Notes: generated by a model from the letters alone, not told the origin. 64,000 nt of DNA from Hymenoscyphus infarciens (GCA_001414345.1 LLCB01000048.1:181163-245162), one strand, 5' to 3'. Numbered from the stretch's first letter, positions 1-13,547 are shown. Numbers and translations are program-made.

Positions 1-1700
1 TCTTTCAATGATACCGTTACGACTCTGGAATATAAACATATAATACCTTCAACTCTCTTTTAATAAGTGCTTGCTGCCTACAACGTATAAATACTATGTA
101 CGCTTTCTAGCAAAACGAAACAAGATTTCCCTATATTACAACAAGGGCCCATTCCTTCGTCATCCTAGCAATCAGCACACGTTTATCCAAGATCTTGTTG
201 ATTAAATGGCAATACTAATGATTATGCAGCCAACTATGGACGATACTTGACCATAGTATGTTTGGCTCTTAAGGACGCAATATTCGCTTTCCACGGTAGA
301 ATTTCAATATAGCCGAATAGTTAATTTGAAGGTAGGCGGGGTGTGACATGGGTGGAGAGACGAGAGAGCATCTGCGGTAATATTTACAGATACCATTGGC
401 AAATTAGAGATATTCTTTGGAGGTTGGTAATATGGTGTACACAGGACTTGAGGTGAATCTCGATGTTAGTGTTAAGAATGAACCAAATGTTCTAGGGCGG
501 GAGCTTTTATAGTTGGGAGAGGGGAATTGAGAAATAAGAGAATGATAAGATAAGAATTCAACACAAAGCTTAAGTGTCCAAGTTCTTTTCCTACAAAGCT
601 TGACGATTAGGGTTGCCTTTCTCGCTTAAGCTGGAGATATAAAAAGGGATGGTAATTACGGACTAAATGAACTTCAACTCTCATAGTACCCGAGTCGGAA
701 CTTCTCATTTTGGATCTAGCAACCTATACTTCTGGAATATTCAACTACCACAGCTGGGCGAATATAGTTGAACCTTCCTTAGTTAATTCTGAAGAGCAAA
801 ATCCTGATGTGGAAGTTGTCCAGCAACAGTCGAAGGTATAATGGGATCTCGACAGCAGGTGGTTGTTTGATAGCAAGAGTACCGGACAAAAGTTATTCAG
901 AGAAGAACTAATGCTCTTAAGGGAGATAGTGGAAGTATTCAATTCAAATATGTTATCTACACTTATCGACAAGTGTAGGATAGGGGTTTCTAGCTATCGT
1001 CTATAACAGGAAAGTATAGTTAGGTTAGATAATCTTTTCTTTGTAGTAGATTGAATATGCGCTTGTGTTTGGAAAAGCTAGATGATATTCGTAGTAGCTG
1101 GTAGAAACTCCATTAAATAGTACGAGTATATTCACTCGCTATTTACAACTGAAGTCTATCACCATCCACTGTTACTCCCTCTTTACACTCCAAAGTACAT
1201 CTCACAAACTCGAATAGAGTGGATCAATCCCCTTTCTTTAAACCTTGTTCAAGCTAAAGTTCGCGTCGTCCGCATCTACAATTCAAGACTTGCTACAACC
1301 TAGTCCTTCTGATTATACTGGTTGCTACACGGGAACGAACTCAAGTTTAATGAGAACGCTAATATATCGCTTGACCGTTTCCATAAAGTTCCAGCTGGCA
1401 TTCTAACCTTAACAGCCATTCGTCACCATTAGGTAAGAAGTCAAACACCAAGAATACACCACTTAATACAAGAAGCCATAAACATCAGACCTAAGATATC
1501 CTGCTCACCTAAACCTATTCCTCATAGAGCCCAAAATCAAACCCCCCTCATTCTCAGTCAAAGACAAAAGCTAGGGGGAATACTAAGAATCTTTATATGG
1601 AAATGCAAGCCCCTTTACTTCTTGACACAAATCCCAAGTACCAACACCATAAAGTCTCCGTAGCAACCATCATCATTATATAAAATCCATCATCACTAGA
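1..1700. other. Intergenic, no gene recognised
   Basis: Moderately AT-rich sequence with many stop codons in all frames and no recognisable protein motif. A 75-codon minus-strand frame near 745-972 has no initiator context or family resemblance and is not called. The stretch is not RIP-like: CpA and TpG are present at normal-looking frequency. Confidence 0.5.
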
Positions 1701-1715
1701 TCTCAAGACATTCCA

Positions 1716-2068
1716 CTCACGCAAACGCTCACCATCTATCCCTCGTGGAATCCACGATCAATGTAGTCACAACCCAACACTCAAAAAGCCAAACGCCCAC
1801 ACCACATCATCTCCCTATAAAACACAGCAACCACCGTCTCTAATTAAAAAGCCATCATAACTACCTCATGAATCACTCACCCCTTACCCCTGGTGGAATC
1901 CACGATCAAAATCCACCCTCATCCTCATCCTCATACTCCATCTTAGCAAAATCCGCAAGGCAAAAGTCAGATGCAACAGGAAACCACCACAAACAAAAGC
2001 CATGACCACAAAACCTTCAGGAAATGTCACTCACGCATCCCTTATCCCTCGTAGACTCCACAATCAAC
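1716..2068. repeat. Three degenerate ~150-bp repeats with a conserved palindrome
   Basis: A core reading CTCGTGGAATCCACGATCA occurs at 1742-1760. It recurs slightly changed at 1890-1908 and more changed at 2048-2066, so spacing is 148 and 158 bp. Each core follows a related CACTCAC...CCCTTAYCCC stretch. The centre TCGTGGAATCCACGA is a near-perfect palindrome, with 7-bp arms around one base. This is either an old tandem duplication or an array of dimeric protein-binding sites. No gene is visible nearby. Confidence 0.6.
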
Positions 2069-5000
2069 CTCACTCAGGGTCTCCTTGAGGCCAAGATCAG
2101 AAACACCACAAAGTACCCCATCTCAAAGACCACAACTCATAATCCCCCTTCAATCCCCTCTCCACTGCCCTCTCCCCTCAAACACAGCACAAAAAACATC
2201 CGAGATCAAAGACTCAATTGCGAGACAGAAATCCGATATTCACGTGCACAGTGCTGAACAAAGAAATGCACATACCCCGTTCCCTCCTTCCCGCAATCGC
2301 CCTCACGCGTCAAGATTGGAGATCATCATGACGAAGGAGGATAAGAGTGTGAAGCCGAAGAGAGGTGTGTAAGTTCATGAAGATCGTGAAGATCCAGGGA
2401 AAAAGAGACATGCATGCCAGCCAGTCGGGAAACACGCCATGCCCTTCCTTCTACCTCCCTTTAAAAAAGACGGCACGGGGAACTGAGTAACTAGTTTTGA
2501 AGCAGGGAAAAAGGGAGTCTGGTAATTCTAGAAAGAGGACGCGAGAAGGAGATGATGATGCGCAAGCAAGCACGAGAAAGAGAAGGGAAGGGAAGTTTCC
2601 GAAGATGGTGGCTGGGATGTTATGTAGGGTAGGGCACCAGACCAGACCAGAAAAGATTGAACATCATCATTATCATCATCATCACGTCCGGATGTTTTCC
2701 CTCCCCTTAATTAATCGTCGGTGCGTTTCTGAGCCGTCCAGAGGGATCCTCAAGCGCTGTCTGTGTCTGTCAAATAAGCAGCCAGAACCAGATACTGCAT
2801 GCAAGCCGTGGATCTAATGCAGGGGCTCCAGAGAAGTAAGTGCAAGCAAGCAACAACAATTTATCTTCAACCCCCCCATCCTAGACCCCAACACATCCAT
2901 CCATCCATCTATCAAAGAAAGAAAAAAAGAAACGATCGCAATCAAGGAACAACCCTCCAATCAATCTCCCCACCTAGACTCGGTTCTCGCCACTACCGAA
3001 CGGTGACAGCAAAAAGCCGCCCTTCCCCGCGCATAAAACAAGGAAGCAGCAAGATGAAGTGGCTGCAGATGAAAAGATGCGGTGCGGTGCGGTGCGCTTG
3101 CCCCTCCCCCCATTCATTCATTCCCAAGGATCGACAGATCAACCATGGGATAAACGAAGTAAGTAAGAAGATCAACGAAGATCCCTGGAGAAGCTCCGAG
3201 ATCTTCTCCCCGTCTTTTTTGTTTGTGTTTGTCGGTCTTGGGGATGCATGCGCTTGTCTAATCGTTCGTCGGCGACTCTTTAAGAGAGGAAGGGGTAATC
3301 TTAGGCAAGAGGAGGGTGTTTTGGAATACACCACACCCACTCTGGACGTTTTTTTCCCGCTGCTCATCCGAATTCCGAAAGAAGTAAAGAAAACAAACAC
3401 CACACCACTCGGCGGTCGTCCAAACAACAACAACAAAGGACGAGTAAAAGAAAGAGCGACGAGAGAGAGCGTACCCGATACTTTGGATAAGGGCGGGGTC
3501 CTACAACATCCCATCGCCACCTTGTGAAAAACAGCACTCCCAGAGATCTAGAACTTTCTCGTTCTACTGTCATGGTGGAGACTCGTAGATACAGAGAGAC
3601 AAAGGACGACCGACGGCCTTTCCGACGCTCTGGTTCGTACAGAGATGTACGACATTCTGTGGCTACAATGTGATTTGTGATTGTGATTGTATCGCGTTAC
3701 ACCTGACCCTGCCCGGAATCCGATAGAAATGTTTACTATTCGCCTCAGCTGGCTGGCTGGCTGGCTGGGCGAACTGGCTAGGAAATCAAGATTTTCTTTT
3801 ACGAAAGGTCTTGAGGTGTGACGATGCGCTTCTTCTCTGGTTCTGATCCCCCACTGGGTGATGTACTTTGTGCTACCATGCGGGCGAGAAAGGTGGAGTG
3901 ATTAATACGATATAGAGGAAGATGGATTAAAAACAGCGAGGGGGTTCCGATTCTTTGGTTGTGGGTAAATCTTGAGTTACTACGGTTGGTACAGGTAGGT
4001 CGCCGGTTGGGAATACGGAGGGAAGGTTGTTGGATTGGATTGTTGGCTGGGTTGGTGATGTGCTTACTGCAGGTCGCCGTGATGAGTGGTTTGGGAGATG
4101 ATCCGGGATTTTGTCGGAGACGAAAGATGCGATAATCATGACTGGATGTCGAGAGACGAATCGATGCAGTAGTTCTCTTCTGTCGGTATTTTGGTTGGTG
4201 TTGTTGGATGAGAAGCTGGCCATTCAGACTCTTGCTTTCGGGTAAAGTTGAATTCTGGTACGGGGTAAATGAAGCCTTTTCTTGATTGATTGAATCCAAC
4301 ACGAGGTGCAAAATTTAAAAAACTATATCTAGACTTGTGCGATTTCATTCTTTGGCTGTCAGTAAAAGGAGGAGGCTTCTCATCGCTTTGAGTGCATATC
4401 GGTAACAGAAACATGGTGGTTATTTCGATTGCGTACCCGTGTGATCCTTGAGGATTTCTGTGATTCTAGAGGTGGGATTCTGGCCTTGTGTGCCGCTGTC
4501 ATAAAGTTAGACGTGTGTTGTGCCTGGAACTGCTAAACAATGCGGCTCTGTGACTCGGTGAGTCGGTGCCTACGCTCTGTAAGCTTAGGTGACTGGTCAT
4601 TTACAAAAGCCGCGAGGCCTTGGTCGCATTGCTTGGGGTAAATTGCCAGTTTTAATTTTGGAAATGACCAGGTCATACATAGGTGGGAGGAGGAAAAGCG
4701 TGGGATGAAGGCTGAGGTGTATGACGGGATTTCTTGTACGCCTCTCGTAAGGTAGAGAGGATTCCGGAGGATTGGTATTGCGGGCGAGAAGCTCGTTAGG
4801 ATTTAGTTCTTATACGGGTTGTAGGCTACAAAAACTGGCAGAAATAGACGAGGAATACAAGACTGGAAGCCTAAGACGGAGAAATGATGGATTGTTTGAT
4901 GGGGTTTATTGTACGCTGCAGCAATGATGGCAATTCCATGCCGTGAAGCTGATCACAGCATGATGCAGGTACGCACCATGGAAGTTTAGGCTGGAAAAAG

Positions 5001-5460
5001 CATTGAGGGATGGATGATCTATCATGCCATGATGTCTCTAGGCGCCAGCAACCATCAACGCCTGGTGTTATAGGATCCTTTTTGCCCATTTACCGTTGAC
5101 TAGATGAGCTTTGTTTCTGGAGCGCAGGAATGTACCTGCATTCGATTCATCATTCGTCTGATGGTCAAGACCCCTCTCAACTCCTTTTACTCGCATCCGC
5201 TCCACGTGGCCGCTCAGACCTTACTCGAGTACTTACTCGAGTCCCCTGAAAGTGTTTGATGTTTTCAGGCTTGGTGGTTGGTGTTCTGACCGAATTCTCG
5301 CCTGAGAAGGCCAGAATGGGAAGAGCTCGTAGACATTGGGCATTGAATGCTCAGTGCTGTTGATAACACCCTGGTCTGCCAGCCCTCGTTTGTGAAAAGT
5401 TAAAACCTCTTGTGGACTTGTCATGGGCCGCGGGGGGCCGGAGGGACGACGAGTCAACAA

Positions 5461-5495
5461 GATGCAGAAGCAGACGCAGACGCAGACGCAGAAAC
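5461..5495. repeat. GCAGAC hexanucleotide microsatellite
   Basis: Short run of GCAGAC/GCAGAA units. It encodes an alternating Ala-Asp stretch in one frame, but no convincing gene surrounds it. Confidence 0.6.
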
Positions 5496-6950
5496 GGACC
5501 AGGGGTCCAGGACCAGCATCAAAGGAGGAGTACGCCTAGATAAGCAGGCATTCGTGAGGGGGACTTGGACTTGCAACAAGTTTGAAGTTGTAAATTGGAA
5601 ATTGCAACACACCGTCGCAACCATAGGGTTAAAACAGACATATCATTTTCTTGTCCAGGAACCTAGCCTGCCTATGATGGTCGACGTGTTTCCGCGCGCG
5701 AGCGTGATTCGATTGAATCGATTCGTAGAGTAGGTAGGGTTGATGTTGATAGCGTTTCGCCCGGTTGGGCAACTTACGGGTTAGAACACAAGAGGCGAGG
5801 TACTAGTACCTCGGTCGCTAAATGAGAATTCCCCAGAACTTGGGCGAGGAATGGAGATCCAAACTTTCCAAACATGGCCGGAAAACCTCTCGACCGTGCC
5901 GTCAATTGCCCTCTGGGGACCGGGCAAATGGTTTTTGTTAATCAATCTGCCCTCTTTGGTCGATGCTGTACATCATTTAGCCGGAAGACGCATCCCAGTT
6001 GCCACGCTGCTTCTCGCGATGGACCATGGACTGGTCGGCGCTCGACAAGGGACTCGTGGAACCATCCGAACGCCATTTTAATGTGCGGAGCGTACGGTTG
6101 AATTGCAATGCAACCGTGCAGGAGGGGTTCGGGACGACGAGGCCATCGAGCTGGAGGCCATGAGGCCAGGCCCGGATGGAGACAGTGATGATACCCTCAG
6201 CAAATGCGACTGGTTGTAGAAGACGATGCGGGTGTGGTGGAGGGGCCAGAAGAAGAGGGAGGTCTTCCGCAAAGGGCGAAGTGAAAGCAGCGAACCTGGT
6301 CAATGTGCTGTCAACAGACCCCCCCCCTACTAGGTAGTCAAAAGTCCAAGGTGTCAAAAAATGGCAAGGGGCCACCCACCACTCCACGACGCCATTCTTT
6401 TTTCCTCGCCGACTCAACTTCGTACTGCAACAAATCATCGCAGGTCTGGCCGCCAAGACGTTACATTTTGGACTCCACTCTCAGGACTCTTCATCAGCCA
6501 TCGAAACCGCCCCCACCAGTGGAGAGAAGGATAGACACCAAGCGAGAATTCGCTTCTGGTATCTCGGGACCATGGGACGAGCCCTCTCCCGCTGCCATGA
6601 GGCTCAAGGTTCTTGGGGCAGGTAATTAACTTTCAGACGCTTTGGTTCATGGAACATGGAATATCAAAAAGACTCTGGTCCAAGATGGCGCGCGCCAGCA
6701 ACCCACCGATCCAGAGGGCGAAAGTTGGGGAAATTGTCACAATCACAACCAGGGCCGTTGCAAACGTTCAATGGTCAGACATGCTGCTACAATTGCAAGT
6801 CTGCCGGCAAGAGAAACACCCGACACAAAGGTCTCAGTTCCCATGTCTATATGTCGAATCTACCGTTTTCTAGTACCTACACAGCTGTACCAACCAATGG
6901 ACGGCAAAAGCGGCAGTAAATAAACTCAGGATCATACCTGCCGACCTTTC

Positions 6951-7042
6951 TCGTTGTTCCAACTCTCTAGGGTAATTCATGGTAATGATCCTAAACACCT
7001 GGGACAATCGAGAATATTAATCTAGTCGATTTGGAACAACGA
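6951..7042. repeat. Small inverted-repeat element, related copy at 37,802
   Basis: Twelve-base perfect inverted arms, TCGTTGTTCCAA at 6951-6962 and TTGGAACAACGA at 7031-7042, enclose about 70 bp. The left arm and following bases (6951-6975, ending TCTAGGGTAA) match 37,802-37,826 at 23 of 25 positions by eye. This suggests a small dispersed hairpin element. The second copy is the target of the Harbinger-type insertion. Confidence 0.5.
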
Positions 7043-10000
7043 AGCTCGATTACTCCAATTATCTGGGTTAGTCAACGAGAACGAGGCACCTATTTACTGC
7101 CGCATTTATTGGCAGTGCGATGAACGACCACTGCTGCTCTTCGGCACCATCTTACTCGCCGATGCAGAGAAATGGGTCAGTCCTGATTCACAACACCTGT
7201 TTTTCCATTGCAAAGGTTGCAACCTCCTCAGAAGGATCATTTACTTCTCAGTCTCGGGGTCGAAGGGGGACAAAAACGCTAAAGTTACAATCAAGTGGAA
7301 CCTCGTGCAAGGCTTCTCAAAGTCCTCAAGAGCCCAGCCTCTCAGCCTTGAAAAAGCTTTCGAGGAATTGGGGCACCGGAAGAAGCTTTCGTTGGGCCGT
7401 CGCTCAAAATAGATGTAGAAGAGGCTCTATGCCAGATGAGGTTGCTGGGAGCGAAGTATATCCTGTTGAAGACTTCAGATGAACCTTGACTTGCTCTTTT
7501 GGCTTTGCGTCACAAACGCTTTGCCAGATACGGCCACCAAAAAAGCGACAAGCGAGATGCAAGGCCATGATTTCAGGACGACAGGGCAGACAGATACTTG
7601 ACTCTTTTGAAAGGTGCGCGATCTGGGGTACCGACTGGAATAACTTGTGAGGCCGAGTGCAGGCAGGACGACTGCGGTTGGCAAGCAAGTGATCGGAGCG
7701 TTGGAAAATAAAAATCGACGGTGGTGGTGGTGCAGGTGAGGAGAGGTGGAAAGATGAGAGATGGGGATGAGGCTGCCCGTCAAACAAGCGAATCAGATTT
7801 CAACCCCGGAATTCCAATCGAGATGATTGATATTGGCCTGGCCCGGTGCCTGGTAATTGCGGAGATACAAATGAAGTTGAAAGTCACAACACTGCCTGTG
7901 CTGCGGCGTAGTGGAACCTAGCCAAAGGAAGGTGAGGTCGGATTTCCTTAGCTGCACATCTTAAGCGCACCTTAAAGCCGTCTAGCCGAATCATCGATTT
8001 AGCGAGCGAGTCGTTGGCGTTCATATGTCAGGGTTTAAAGACGACCTGCACGGGACATTTTCTCCACCACTCTTCCAGCTTGTATGGGTCGTATCTACGA
8101 ATGACGGAGTTTGTTGGTCACCAAAACTGTTGGACAATGAACACCTCATCGTATATTCGCATTTGATGAGATGATTCCGACTGAGCCGGTTGGTGTTCTT
8201 TCTGCTCGGCGTCGTTGGAGACTCTGACTTCCCGATGCCATTAGTGTGGCCGGTTCATCTGATCGAGTACCGAGACTAATCACTTGCTAAAAGATCCGCG
8301 GACAGAAACATCTCACCCCCGCGATGAACTGGAATGCAAGTACGTTCTAGCTACTAGCGGGAGATAAGGTTTACGGAGTACTTGGAAAAACTAAAAGTAG
8401 CGGTACACCCCAAGAGGGGGCTGCGTAGCTTATTGTCAACGTACCTCGTATCCAGCCAGACAAGCATCTCCACACAGCTCTCTTGCCATGTTTTTTCTGC
8501 ACACTTTACGGTTCCATGAGCATTTGGTTTTGGGCATCCGAGCAGTTGAACATCCCCACATCAGCATCAACATCTCGGCAGAGTCAGCATTTCCTCCATG
8601 GAGTTTGTTGCTTGTCAAGGAAGTGGTGGGGTGTGTTGCGATTGCTCGCTCGAGACTGGCTGGGTGCAAGGCTGGACCCGCATGACGCTCTCTGCAGATA
8701 CATGGGCCAGGAAGACGGAAATAGCTTGAGCGCCATCCACGACAAGGCAAGGTCCATGAGAGATCCGTCCCACCAAGCTGCAGGAAATGAGGCCAGGGCA
8801 GAGCAGGGCACCAGGCTTTCCGGGGGTCCTGAGCCCGTGCTGTGACTCCATCTGAACTTTGGAGTCCGGCTTGTTCTGGTTCTGGTCTCTCCCTGGCCGT
8901 TGCTGACGGTTCAGAACCCCGCGATGGATATCAACAACTTCTTGAGCTTCTGGAAATGAGATGAGATCGTTACGAAGGCAGTGCATGCACCAGAAGAAAA
9001 CCTGTCGTTCCCGAGTTAACTTGTCACGATGACCACGCGAATGCTCAGGGCACGGGAATCTCTTGGATCTTCAGAGGGTGTTCGTGATGGCGCGACGAAT
9101 GCAATTTCTTAGGAGGTCTTCTGGTGACTTGGCTCGACCACGATGCAAATCCATCTGCTGCCGCGCGCTCTGGCTTCCTGCATCAGAGATTTGCCTCTAA
9201 GGCCGGCAAGCCAGGGCCCGAGTCGGGGTCGTTACCAGCAGGAACCTCATTCGTTGACGGGAGAGGAGAATGCATGTTACGCAACCGTCGAGAGAAGCTC
9301 GAGGCTCGAATTGCTTCAAATGTCACACTCTCTTCCTCTGTCTGGCCAGAAGTCGGACCCTCCGGCCATCGTTCAGTTCCCGATCGGGAGGGAGAGTCGG
9401 CTGAAAGTGTCCAAGTCGTCGTGGGTGTGCAGTTGTTCCTCTTCCTCTTCACGCACTCGCCAACGTGGGATCATTCGCTGTTCAGGGGCCTTTTTGGAGC
9501 GGCATCCTTGCGCGTACCTGAGCGATTACGGCTCCGTACGGGATGGATCAGTGTAACTTCACCTTGTGTGCTGCAGCCAGTGCTGTGCTGCAGAGTGCAG
9601 TAAAAAGGGGGGTGACTGAGCCACGACTTGGTGGTAAAAGCAGCAGCAGCACTGGCCCACAAGAGATCGCCGTCAAACAAGCTCGAAGAGAATGAATCTC
9701 CTCATCACGATCCACTCTCTTGCCTCGGACTCGGAGGGGGGAGAATCGGAATGGACACTTGCCTGAGAGAGAGGGCTTAGGTGGCGACGAGAGGGGGGGA
9801 GAGGAGCAGCGGATGATGTCGGATACGCGGATGTCACAATCTACGAGCATTTTGCTCTGTTTTCCAATTGTTCTCGTCTCTTTGCAATCTTTTCAAGCTG
9901 GTGAAGCGTTGTTGTTCCTCGTTGCATCCTTTACTCTCCTGTCACTGACTGATGAACTGGCATATTGCCGGGAATACCTTTAGCGACCCCTATCACAGCT

Positions 10001-10619
10001 GCGGGATTCTTGGTAAGAACCACGGACCAGAAGCTTGACCATGTCCCAGGAGTACCTCCGTACTTAGTGCGAGAGTTAGTGCTGGCTGGCTGGCATGATG
10101 GTTGAATTCTGACCGTCCATTTGTTGGCCGGGTGTGCAGAGGTTGGTGCAGAGCCCAAGGCAACAACACACAACACTTTAAGACCAAGATGGACCATGGG
10201 CGGCCAAGCTTCCGGGGGTCATTTGGGGATGGTTCAATTTCAAGAAGGGAACCCTCGCAACGGACATGTCTAAGTAAGTACTGAGAACGCTGCTTTACAG
10301 CGACAAAACGCCATGATCAGGGATACCACGCGCTGGACCGCTGAAAAACATTGCACCCTTCACACTTTTCCGCCCTCCACTCCAAGTTCCAAACCCCCCT
10401 GAACCCTCCACTAGGCAGGCCCCTACAGGCCCCCAAAGCCCTGGCCTGATTGACGAGTGAAGATACCCTGGCCCAAGCCACGCCAGCGGTGACCATCCTC
10501 GACGGAATGCTCCAAGATTTGCCATCCCATCTGCATTATCCCCCATAGGCGTAGCTAGGCTAGCCGTAGCAGCCATACAACTTACAAGACAATAATACCC
10601 ATACATACTTACATGATAT

Positions 10620-11491
10620 GATCGTAACAAGTAGCAGTCTACACCCACTACACTACACCTGTCCCTTCCCTCATCTCATATACTACCCAGCGCATAACCA
10701 CGTTTTGTTTCTTTTATTACTCCTTTTCTGCTCTCTTCACAGCCACCATCGTCAACACTCGTCAAACCACTCGCATCTCCTCAAGTTTATCTCATTTAAA
10801 GTCCCCCCCACCTCCCGCACCGCACGGCTTTTGTGTGCAAGAGTGTGCCCGCTAGCATCATTTGCGAAAAGTCCGGGATCCAACAAGTCCAAGTCCCAGA
10901 AAAAACAGCCACACATCTGCCGCCAACGTCAAGCGCTACTTCCCGTAGGTTTTATGTTCCTCCCCTTCCTTTAACACCTCCACACCTCCCGCGCAACCCA
11001 CCTCGCCCTCCTTTGCTCGACCCCTTTGACTCTTACTCAACAGTTCGCCCTTTGCTCCTTACCTCCAGATCTCTCAAGGTAGCTTTCCAATATACAATTG
11101 TGCTTCCAATCCCAACAATCCCACGCTTCTCCGATTGTTGTTTGTCCGGTTGGTCGCCATTTCGACTTTCGCTACTACGCAGACTCGACTCCAACAACCA
11201 ATATCAGATCTTGCGATTTGGCATATATTATTGCAATTACTCTAGCAATTGTACTTTTAACCACCCATCCATTCTTTATCCATCACACCCAACTTTCTCT
11301 ATCAACAACGACATCACGTTCCGCGACGACCGATTCTCCCACATCGACACTCGTCAACACCTCTCTCTGCACTTACATCAACCACTACCCTAATCAATTG
11401 TCACTCTCCCGATCCCGATTTAGTTCCGTTTAGACCAGAATCTTGAGCTGTGTGGAAAACTACTAGAATCTTGGCAGGTTCGGTTCGAACG
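10620..11491 (+). promoter_or_regulatory. CT-rich promoter/5' leader of the homeobox gene
   Basis: About 850 bp dominated by C and T on the plus strand (TCCTTTTCTGCTCTCTTCAC, CTCTCCCGATCCCG and similar) directly precede the homeobox start codon. Long pyrimidine-rich leaders are typical of regulated filamentous-fungal genes. Some upstream ATGs occur (for example near 10,952), so upstream reading frames or a leader intron are possible but cannot be settled from sequence. Confidence 0.5.
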
Positions 11492-13547
11492 ATGCCGAAT
11501 ATGGGGTATCTCGATCCCTCTTACCACCACCAGTATCACGAACAAATGCATAACATGTCGCAATACGAAGCTCAAATGCACAGCTATATGGCTCAGCAAA
11601 GCTCATCCATGATGGCAATGCCTCCAGCCAAAACAAATGAAACGAAACCTCGACTAGGAAAAGACGAGGTGGATATCCTCGAGCGAGAATTCAAAAAGAA
11701 CCCAAAACCAACAACCCAGGTGAAGAGGGGGTTTGCTGAGGATATGGGTGTTGATTTGGCACGCATCAATGTACGTTGTAATACCGCGACTAACCAAATA
11801 TCAGGCTGACAAGAGACAGAATTGGTTCCAAAATCGACGGGCGAAGCGCAAGCAAGAGAAAAAGCAGGAAGCTTATGAGGCGGGACAGGCACAAGAGGCA
11901 CTGAGTTTCTCTGATACAGCCTCATCGCCAGACTTTTTTAACGGAAATGGTTACTTCAATGAGATGCAACAACAATCAGCCTCGTTATCGATTTTGGCTG
12001 GCCACCCACCACCACCACCTGTCCCCTCATACAACCCACAATATCCCGACCCCGCTGGCGCGAGCATGGAATCGCTCCATCGAACAATGGCCCAATCCCA
12101 GGACTACCACGGCAACAATTTCTTAGAGCACACCGATTCAATGCCGAACTTTGGTGACTCGTATCTTCACGATTCTTCGAATGGCGATCGAGCTCAATTC
12201 CCAGCTCCCGAGAACTCTCATTTCGAGAATAACCAGAGCTACTCGTTCCCATCGAACTTTACCAATGGCATGTATAGCATATCGCCCCAATCAACAGAAA
12301 ACGACGTCCAGTCATCATCTCCAGTTCAGACAACAAACCAGACACCAACTCCATATACTTACTCAACTTCTTCCGGTTCGGATTCGAACACTTCCCTGAC
12401 GATGACCACCTTTCCGTCACAGCTATTGCCTGCCAGCCACGATGGACTTCCAGCTCTTTCCGCCGATTCCAGCGATAGTCAAAGCCCCGAGGAAAGCTGC
12501 GAATCTCACATCCCACTTGACTTCAAGTATGATGTGACCGAGTCTGAAGAAAACGAAATGTCCCCGCCACCAGCTCCATCTGTTCCTTTCAAGGCGTCCG
12601 CTCCAATGGACATTGCATCTCGCCGAAAAAAGGTCCACGTGAAGCCGGCGGCTTTGATTTCCGATACGCTCCAAGGTAATCGTCCATCAATAGGACCAAG
12701 AACAGTCTCTAACGCAGATGGATTCCGTCGGGGCATTGAAAGCCCAATGGGATCACCAATGCGACGAATTGTATCAGCTGGGGGCAACAGAAGCAACGTC
12801 ATAAATGGTCGAGTATGCAAAGCAGGTGTCGAGTCCGCTCAACGTTCGCCCATCAACCTCAGCGGTTTCGCTGATGCTGGTGCTTTCATGGAACACAATT
12901 CCCACAGCATACGCAACCCACCTAGCTTAACTGCTCTCTCATCTCTCAACAGTAGTCTCGCGCCACCGACTCCAATGTCACCACGGGAGAGAGAGATGAC
13001 CCTCAAGAAAGAAGGACCCAGATCGACGGCATCTCCTCATGAAGGAAGCATGAACTTTGTGTTCAACAGCGGTGTTCCTGGCTGTTTCACCACCATTGAC
13101 AGTGACCAAAATCTAGCCTCCCCTCCCGAGACACCTCACGCTCACATGGTGCTACAACAACACGCGAATGGGTGGCCCTCTTCGATGGACTTTCAAGATA
13201 AGCAATGGGGCTACGAGGTTCCAGACGAGCCACTGTTTACACCAGCCCACGACAACTTTCCTCTGGAGTTACAAATGCCTCAACCTCAATATCTTTCGAA
13301 CATGAGTATGAGCCAACCTGTCACTCCGGCTTTCGGTCACTTCAACCCTGCGGTGATTTTTGAACACGAATCGCCTCCGTTCAAGAATGAATCGCCGCAG
13401 TATACGCTGTCGACACAGAGCAATGCCGAGTACTCGTTTCCCGATTCCAACGGTCAATATTCTATGACCTTGCTGACATCGCCCATGACGAAACAAAAGA
13501 CTTTCCAATTCTCCAATACCACGGCGGCAGACTTTTCGGAAAAATGA
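11492..13547 (+). CDS. Homeobox (homeodomain) transcription factor
   Basis: Two exons, 11492-11770 and 11820-13547, give a protein of about 668 residues. The 49-nt intron (GTACGT donor, CTAAC and CTGAC branch candidates, ACAG acceptor) joins ...VDLARIN to NWFQNRRAKRKQ, restoring an unbroken homeodomain at about residues 49-108. The recognition-helix W, F, N and R are all present, so DNA binding is expected. The rest is Ser/Pro/Gln-rich and disordered, with clusters of SP and TP sites and a short basic conserved-looking segment (RRKKVHVKPAAL) near the middle. The start is the first ATG in frame; an upstream GTG is not used. It probably acts in the nucleus in growth or development. HOX8-type fungal proteins are a possible orthologue group, but I cannot assign one. 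Confidence 0.9.

Larger units (their letters stand above)
2080..10600. other. Gene-poor region, balanced base composition
   Basis: About 8.5 kb in which no frame resembles a conserved protein. Several open frames of 100-240 codons exist (for example 2799-3527 plus, 3799-4311 minus, 5977-6456 minus, 9124-9603 plus). Their translations are low-complexity, overlap open frames on the other strand, mostly begin at non-ATG codons, and lack splice-supported extension. The region holds short tandem repeats (GCGGT near 3078-3096, CTGG near 3748-3769, GCAGAC near 5461-5493, CAT/ATC near 2661-2685). It may be upstream regulatory or non-coding transcript territory for the homeobox gene; that is inference from position only. 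Confidence 0.4.

Noticed and set aside
2799..3527. 242-codon plus-strand frame
   Set aside because: Overlaps a 175-codon frame on the other strand, low complexity, no family features; likely chance in non-coding DNA.
3799..4311. 170-codon minus-strand frame
   Set aside because: Non-ATG start, Pro/Ser/Asn-rich composition, overlapping alternative frames and no recognisable domain.
5977..6456. 159-codon minus-strand frame
   Set aside because: No conserved motif, and overlapping frames on both strands of similar length.
9124..9603. 159-codon plus-strand frame
   Set aside because: Overlapped by a 137-codon frame on the same strand and an 89-codon frame on the other. No domain, and no splice-supported extension.
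11771..11804. 34-nt intron ending at TCAG in the homeobox gene
   Set aside because: It keeps the frame but inserts five residues (ADKRQ) into the homeodomain before NWFQNRR. The 49-nt intron restores the canonical ARINNWFQNRRAK.
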